Assembly: GCA_019745555.1 (NCBI GenBank)
Contig: JAIESX010000038.1
Span: forward strand, 1 to 48,043
DNA from: Burkholderiaceae bacterium
GTDB lineage: Bacteria; Pseudomonadota; Gammaproteobacteria; Burkholderiales; Burkholderiaceae_C
Length of the DNA: 48,043 nt
Direction of reading: 5' to 3'
The notes under the pieces are model-generated. The model saw only the letters and a program-made list of their open reading frames with translations, searched no databases and had not been told where the DNA came from. Positions 44,055 to 48,043 of this stretch are shown one piece after another (the first letter of the stretch is position 1; each line of letters starts with the position of its first letter). The position numbers and the translations under genes are program-made.

Positions 44055-45316
44055 GATCCATCCTTTCTGGTCAACCCCATCACAGACGCGCTGGCCGCCG
44101 TCTCGGCCTCGGTCAGGCCGTTGATGCCGGCCGGCGCGGGCTTGCCGATGTGGTGGGCGGCTTCGGCTGCCCGAAGACCGGCCATAAATGGGCCGAGCCT
44201 AAAGTCCTCGCCGTACATCCACTGCTTGCGCAGTTGCTCCGCCTGCTCATCCGTCAGCGGCACGCGCTCGGCTTCGGTGATGGCTGCGTCAATGCGTACC
44301 CATTTGCCGTGTTCTGCGCTCCAGGTCCATTGAGCCCCCTTTAAGCGATTGGGAGTTTTGTCGCTGTGTTTGGTGCAGCTTGTTGAGTGGCCTCCATCGC
44401 CATTCATGCACCCGTGGCACTCTCGGTCCCCAAGTGGAGCCATTCCTATTGAATCGCCGGCCAGTTGCCTCATGGCTGTGGTTGCGTGGCCAGGCATCTC
44501 TGCAATCTGTCGCAATGCAGCACGGTGCTGGGCGAGGGCTTCGCGGTGGGATTGCACGCACTCAGAGCCGTAGACCAAGACCTGATCTGCCGTGAATAGT
44601 TCTTCGCCACCATCAGGGCAATGCGAAAGTGGGCCTTCGCAGTCAAAGTCCACCAGAGTCCCACATTCAGGGTCGTTAAACGCAGCCGCTGGACCTCGCA
44701 CTACGGCTTTGCCTTCTGGTAGCGGCGGTAGGTACGGCTCTCCCTGCGCTTGAGGCTGGGGTGCGGGGGGCGGGGCGTCTGAATAGACGGCACGCTCTGC
44801 ATTCTCAGCATCTGTCGGTTGGGAGATGCCGTAGCCAAGGTTCCACAGGAACATGCAGAAGTTCGCCACATCGCGCGGGTCGCCCTTGGCAACGTGGTCG
44901 CGCAGCATCCACGACAAGTCCTCGCGGCTGCACGTTTGCCAGCCGCCTCGTCCCTTCTCTCTCGCTGCTGCCAGCTTCTCCTTCATGGCCTGCGCAAACC
45001 GATCAACGGCTTCGTCGTCGGGGTGCTTCGCCACCTCTGGCGCGGCAGGGGATGCGGAGAGCAGCCGCTCCAACTGAGTCAGCGAGACATAGGGGCGGCT
45101 TCGCCAATAGCGCGGCGTGCCGTCAGCTTCCTCGCCATCAATCTCTGGCGCTTTGATCGTCGGCAGCTTTCGTATCTGGTCAAGCAGCCCATGCGCCGCT
45201 GCCTCTGGCATTGGCTGGGAGAGGGCGGTGAATTTATCAATGATGGCGTGCCGATACTGATCTGGTACATCGCAGGCTTCCAGCGCCTTACGCAGCGCGT
45301 CGTGGTTCGTGTTCAT
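44051..45316 (-). CDS. Phage-related hypothetical protein (421 aa)
   Basis: The protein starts at the ATG at 45316 overlapping the stop of the gene upstream by 4 bp. Residues about 120-155 hold the segment GRGGWQTCSREDLSWMLRDH followed by GDPRDVANFCMFLW, which I associate with hypothetical proteins from phages (Ea22-like group). A Pro-rich linker follows (about 170-190). The C-terminal half is Cys/His-rich: ECHGCMNGDGGHSTSCTKH. The architecture looks mosaic. No enzyme motif is recognised. It may be an accessory host-takeover protein, as with other variable genes of this kind. Confidence 0.7.
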   Translation of the reverse strand: MNTNHDALRKALEACDVPDQYRHAIIDKFTALSQPMPEAAAHGLLDQIRKLPTIKAPEIDGEEADGTPRYWRSRPYVSLTQLERLLSASPAAPEVAKHPDDEAVDRFAQAMKEKLAAAREKGRGGWQTCSREDLSWMLRDHVAKGDPRDVANFCMFLWNLGYGISQPTDAENAERAVYSDAPPPAPQPQAQGEPYLPPLPEGKAVVRGPAAAFNDPECGTLVDFDCEGPLSHCPDGGEELFTADQVLVYGSECVQSHREALAQHRAALRQIAEMPGHATTAMRQLAGDSIGMAPLGDRECHGCMNGDGGHSTSCTKHSDKTPNRLKGAQWTWSAEHGKWVRIDAAITEAERVPLTDEQAEQLRKQWMYGEDFRLGPFMAGLRAAEAAHHIGKPAPAGINGLTEAETAASASVMGLTRKDGS

Positions 45317-45681
45317 TGTGTGTCCTCGTCTGGTGGTGAGAAATCCCAGGGACAGGCCGTGACCGGCGCCGGCCCCCTCTTCTTCTCTGCCACACGCATA
45401 GCGACCTGCGAGGCAAACCAGCCGTGGCACGGCTGACCCTTGCGGTCGTGCTGGTGGCAAAGGAAAGGCACGCGCTCGACCACGGCCTTGAGCGCGTCCA
45501 GCTGGGTCTGCAGGCACCCATTGGGCACGGTGCCCGGGGTGAATGCGCATGACTTGCAGCGTTCGTCCGGCTCGCCCCGCGCGGCCAGGCGCCGGATCCA
45601 GGGCTCGGTGAGGCGTGCCAGCTGCTGGCCCATGACCTGGCCCTCGGGGGAGACTCGCTTGTGATCTGTGGCCTCCTTCAT
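45313..45681 (-). CDS. Phage-related Cys-rich hypothetical protein (122 aa)
   Basis: The 122-residue protein holds RCKSCAFTPGTVPNGC at about residues 41-56 and FLCHQHDRKGQPCHGW at about 73-88, which could form a metal-binding site. No family is recognised. Both ends overlap neighbouring genes by 4 bp (ATGA), so it is one link in a translationally coupled operon. Confidence 0.65.
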   Translation of the reverse strand: MKEATDHKRVSPEGQVMGQQLARLTEPWIRRLAARGEPDERCKSCAFTPGTVPNGCLQTQLDALKAVVERVPFLCHQHDRKGQPCHGWFASQVAMRVAEKKRGPAPVTACPWDFSPPDEDTQ

Positions 45682-46427
45682 GGCGTCACTACCTTGAACT
45701 CCACTACCCAGACCCAGGGGTTAGCGTCCCAGCTTCCGGGGCCGTTGATCTGCTCCCAGAGCTTGCGATATGCGCCAATAGTCGAGCGGCTGTGCAGCAC
45801 TGGCCCGGCGCTAACGTCAGCCGTGTACCAAGGATTCAGTTCGCCTTCTTGCAACGGCAGGCGCTGCACGCCTTCTGCTTCACAGTCCGCAGGGCTGATG
45901 TCCTGCAGCCGCTCGACGCGCACGGCGGTGATCTCAAGGGTGATGCGGTTGGCCCAGCGTGGCATGTGGATGGACGGACGCCACTTGTTCGGCCCCACCG
46001 GCCCCATGCCGTACTTCCGTTCCGCGAAGGTCGCCTTGTAGGCGATGCGGCGGCGCCAGTAGTTGCGCAGGGCGTTGCCTTCCTCCAGCATCTCCTGTCG
46101 GTACGCCGTGCATGGCCCGGCCTTCCCGTCGTCGTTGTGGTCTCGGTCGTAGTCCACGCCGGTGCCGTCCGGGTCGAAGTAGCCCCAAGACTCACGCACC
46201 CAGAGCCGGTCGCCGGGCTGGCCGTAGGGGCAGCGAACAGGTCCCCAAAACGGGTAGTTCTGCCAGTACGACTCGATGCCCTCATCGTCTGTAAAGGTCG
46301 TAAAGTTGAATTTGCCGCGTTGATTAGCGACTGGCTGCGGCTTCACCACCCGCCGCGTCTGCGTCTTGGTGTCATTCAGCAGGGCGCGGACCATGGGGCC
46401 GCTGAAAAGGATCTGACGCTCTTTCAC
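45678..46427 (-). CDS. Phage-related protein, ASCH/PUA-like fold suspected
   Basis: The 249-residue protein starts at GTG 46427 overlapping the preceding stop (GTGA). The segments ILFSGPMVRALLNDTKTQTR, GQPGDRLWVRESWGYFD, and RPSIHMPRWANRITLEITAV are characteristic of a widespread phage protein whose start and core resemble ASCH-domain proteins, which bind RNA or nucleotides. The exact role is not known. The pattern KTQTRR is the classic ASCH-like entry. Confidence 0.7.
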   Translation of the reverse strand: MKERQILFSGPMVRALLNDTKTQTRRVVKPQPVANQRGKFNFTTFTDDEGIESYWQNYPFWGPVRCPYGQPGDRLWVRESWGYFDPDGTGVDYDRDHNDDGKAGPCTAYRQEMLEEGNALRNYWRRRIAYKATFAERKYGMGPVGPNKWRPSIHMPRWANRITLEITAVRVERLQDISPADCEAEGVQRLPLQEGELNPWYTADVSAGPVLHSRSTIGAYRKLWEQINGPGSWDANPWVWVVEFKVVTP

Positions 46428-46606
46428 GTTACTCGCTCCCAGATGTCATCCAGCGTTTCGGCCTGCTTCACACTGAGGCGCCGGCCCTCGGCCAGCTGCT
46501 TGCTGATGCTGTCGATGAAACCGCGCTCCCAGTCCGTGAGCTTGGATTCGCGGTTCTCGCAGTCCTTCACCATCTGCTGGTGCTCGTCGTGGGTGCTGGT
46601 ACTCAT
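46424..46606 (-). CDS. Small phage-related hypothetical protein (60 aa)
   Basis: The 60-residue acidic/helical protein begins MSTSTHDEHQQMVKDCENRE and includes KLTDWERGFIDSISKQLAEG, a pattern I recall from small phage proteins. It overlaps both neighbours by 4 bp. No function is known. The frame is open further upstream but is shadowed there by the DUF5131 gene. Confidence 0.65.
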   Translation of the reverse strand: MSTSTHDEHQQMVKDCENRESKLTDWERGFIDSISKQLAEGRRLSVKQAETLDDIWERVT

Positions 46607-47637
46607 GTCGGGAACCCATCCCATGTGCGGCCATCGAGCAGGCGGCCGGCGGCCTTCTTGCCGGCGCGGTGCATCCATCGGCCCAGCAAGTCATCTGGCA
46701 GATCAGCCGGATTGCTGAACACGCGGCCATCGGGCGTGATGACGCAATCGGTCTTCGGGTTGTAGCCCTCGGCCTCGGCGTCATCAGGCGCAAGCTGATA
46801 GTCGCCCTCCACCTCGGCCCATTCGCCGTGCTGCTTGAACAGAAAAGGCACGCCGGCCGCCTGGCACTGGTCGCGCAGACTGCGGGCCCAGTCCGGGTGC
46901 ATGGGGCGCGCGCCGGGGCCGCTCTCGCCGCCGACGATTACCCAGTCAATCCCCACCGTGGTCTTGATGGAGGCGCGGGCCTGAAACTCGTTGAGTGCGC
47001 TCGGACCATCCATCGCCTCATCCACGGCCTGTTCCAGGGGCTTGTTGCAGCCGCAGGCGCAAAAACGCGGCAGCTTCACCGGCCCCAGCAGCGGCTCCAT
47101 GCTTAGGAACCGCTTGGCCGCCGGCACCTGCAGCAGCTTGGGAATGTCCCGGTCGGCCTCGGCCTGGTTGACGATGGTGGCGCCGATCCAGACGTTGGGC
47201 AGCGGCCAGATCATCCCGTCGCGGTTTGCTTCCGGCTGCAGGTGCAGCGCGTCGGCCATCATGGTCTTGGCGTTGCCGATTCGCTTGGTCAGCAGCAGCC
47301 AGTCCAGATTCGGAGTCTTGGCGATCAGGTCGAACAGGTCGGCACGCCACTGCGGATCTACCTCGTTGTCGAACACATCGGCCAGGCTGGCGCAGAAAAC
47401 CCGCTGGCGTCGGCCGTGCTCGGCGAAGAAGGCCGCGTGCCGCTTGTTCCACTTCTTCGGGTCGCCCCAGGTCTGCGTGCGCACGCGCGGCTGGCCAGGT
47501 CCCCAGTTGGCCCGGTGCAGGCGGGTGTCCATGCGTGCCTCGGCATAGCAGTGGTCGCAGCCAGGACTGACCTTTGTGCAGCCGAACCACGGGTTGAAGG
47601 TGTGGTCGCACCACTCGATGTTGGTGTTCTCAGCCAT
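46603..47637 (-). CDS. Phage Gp37/Gp68-family protein (DUF5131)
   Basis: The 344-residue protein begins MAENTNIEWCDHTFNPWFGC, then TKVSPGCDHCYAEARMD. This gives Cys residues in a CxxxxxxCxxC arrangement typical of DUF5131 and reminiscent of a radical-SAM-like cluster, though no SAM enzyme activity is established to my knowledge. The further segments CASLADVFDNEVDPQWR, WLLLTKR and IVGGESGPGARPMHPDW are the family's marks. A GTG at 47640 (GTGATG) would overlap the previous stop as GTGA; ATG 47637 adds nothing else. DUF5131 is found in many prophages and in some plasmids. Confidence 0.88.
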   Translation of the reverse strand: MAENTNIEWCDHTFNPWFGCTKVSPGCDHCYAEARMDTRLHRANWGPGQPRVRTQTWGDPKKWNKRHAAFFAEHGRRQRVFCASLADVFDNEVDPQWRADLFDLIAKTPNLDWLLLTKRIGNAKTMMADALHLQPEANRDGMIWPLPNVWIGATIVNQAEADRDIPKLLQVPAAKRFLSMEPLLGPVKLPRFCACGCNKPLEQAVDEAMDGPSALNEFQARASIKTTVGIDWVIVGGESGPGARPMHPDWARSLRDQCQAAGVPFLFKQHGEWAEVEGDYQLAPDDAEAEGYNPKTDCVITPDGRVFSNPADLPDDLLGRWMHRAGKKAAGRLLDGRTWDGFPT

Positions 47638-47849
47638 CACAGCATCCCCACCACACGGGCCATGTTCACCCGGTCCAACGGTAGGCCAAGGTACTCAGCT
47701 TTGCAGCCGCTGAATCGCCCTGGCGACCACATATCGCGCCGCTTCATGGCCTGCTGCAGCGTTTCGTGCAGTTCGTCGTTGTGCTTATCCGGGCATTCGA
47801 TCCGCACCAGTTCGCCGTCCTCCAGGACGAGATCCACAAATACGGCCAT
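47637..47849 (-). CDS. Phage-related hypothetical protein (70 aa)
   Basis: The ATG at 47849 gives 70 residues starting MAVFVDLVLEDGELVRIECP. The C-terminal half is basic and contains KRRDMWSPGRFSGCKAEYLG. No family is recognised. It starts one base after the stop of the gene to the right, and its stop overlaps the GTG preceding DUF5131. Confidence 0.65.
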   Translation of the reverse strand: MAVFVDLVLEDGELVRIECPDKHNDELHETLQQAMKRRDMWSPGRFSGCKAEYLGLPLDRVNMARVVGML

Positions 47850-47850
47850 A

Positions 47851-48043
47851 TCAGCCCTCCACTTCAGGAACGAAAGCCTCAAGCATTCCGCCGATAATCC
47901 GGCGGTACTCTGTAGGCGTGTGCAGTACATCAGGGTTGCCCACGGCGAAGCGGGCATCCTTGATGATCTGGTCGCGCGGATTCAAGGGCGGCGCAGCGGT
48001 CGGAACCACTGCCTCGCTCTCGCTGGTTTCGATAGATTCAGTC
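47851..48043 (-). CDS. Phage-related hypothetical protein, C-terminal part (runs off the window)
   Basis: Reading leftward from the window edge there are 63 residues in frame, ending at a TGA at 47853-47851. They include TAAPPLNPRDQIIKDARFAV and EYRRIIGGMLEAFVPEVEG. No family is recognised. The spacing of one base to the next ATG continues the tightly packed operon. Confidence 0.6.
   Translation of the reverse strand, partial: TESIETSESEAVVPTAAPPLNPRDQIIKDARFAVGNPDVLHTPTEYRRIIGGMLEAFVPEVEG

Noticed and set aside
43771..44124. Plus-strand open frame at the element boundary as a possible integrase remnant
   Set aside because: Translation shows no recombinase motif; it is antisense to the excisionase-like gene.

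Overview
The window is high-GC chromosomal DNA from a betaproteobacterium, most likely Burkholderiales of the Comamonadaceae type. The main signs are a Bug-family tricarboxylate-type binding protein, the polyhydroxyalkanoate regulator PhaR, a PHA granule-region protein, a long sigma-70 with a Lys/Ala-rich N-terminus, and the general gene style. Nearly all DNA is coding. No gap between genes exceeds about 300 bases.

Region 1 (1-6.1 kb): the end of a FAD/Fe-S oxidoreductase, a ChrA-type chromate exporter, a TonB-like protein, then a divergent pair made of a YhaJ-like LysR regulator and an EamA exporter-pirin operon. Region 2 (6.1-13.1 kb): a NhaR-like LysR regulator divergent from dabB-dabA, the energy-coupled inorganic carbon (CO2/bicarbonate) uptake system. 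dabA overlaps a DUF6671 zinc-ribbon gene and is followed by an orphan dCache membrane sensor. Two interleaved perfect inverted repeats fill the regulator-dabB gap.

Region 3 (13.1-20.3 kb): a universal stress protein, a PHA granule-region protein, a TetR regulator divergent from a secreted fasciclin protein, a thiolase, a Bug binding protein, and three genes for RNA modification (an RluA-type pseudouridine synthase, trmB, gluQRS). Region 4 (20.3-25.2 kb): a second YhaJ-like LysR with a renalase-like flavoprotein, divergent from pirin-DoxX-flavodoxin-pirin. This looks like a quinone/electrophile stress module and repeats the LysR-pirin logic of region 1, including a 15-bp TTC-N9-GAA palindrome just upstream of both regulators.

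Region 5 (25.2-43.8 kb): a chemoreceptor with a sigma-28-like promoter, an orphan binding lipoprotein, trhO, dnaE, a small membrane protein, rpoD and dnaG. Upstream of dnaG lie ggt and an SDR dehydrogenase rather than rpsU/yqeY. Then come tRNA-Val(GAC), phaR, a class-I amidotransferase-like hydrolase and rimO.

Region 6 (43.8 kb to end): a short 3'-tRNA-Leu-like sequence marks the probable left junction of an integrated prophage or related element. The element's genes run leftward as a chain of 4-nt start/stop overlaps: an excisionase-like HTH protein, several phage hypotheticals and a DUF5131 (Gp37/Gp68) protein. No integrase is seen in the window.
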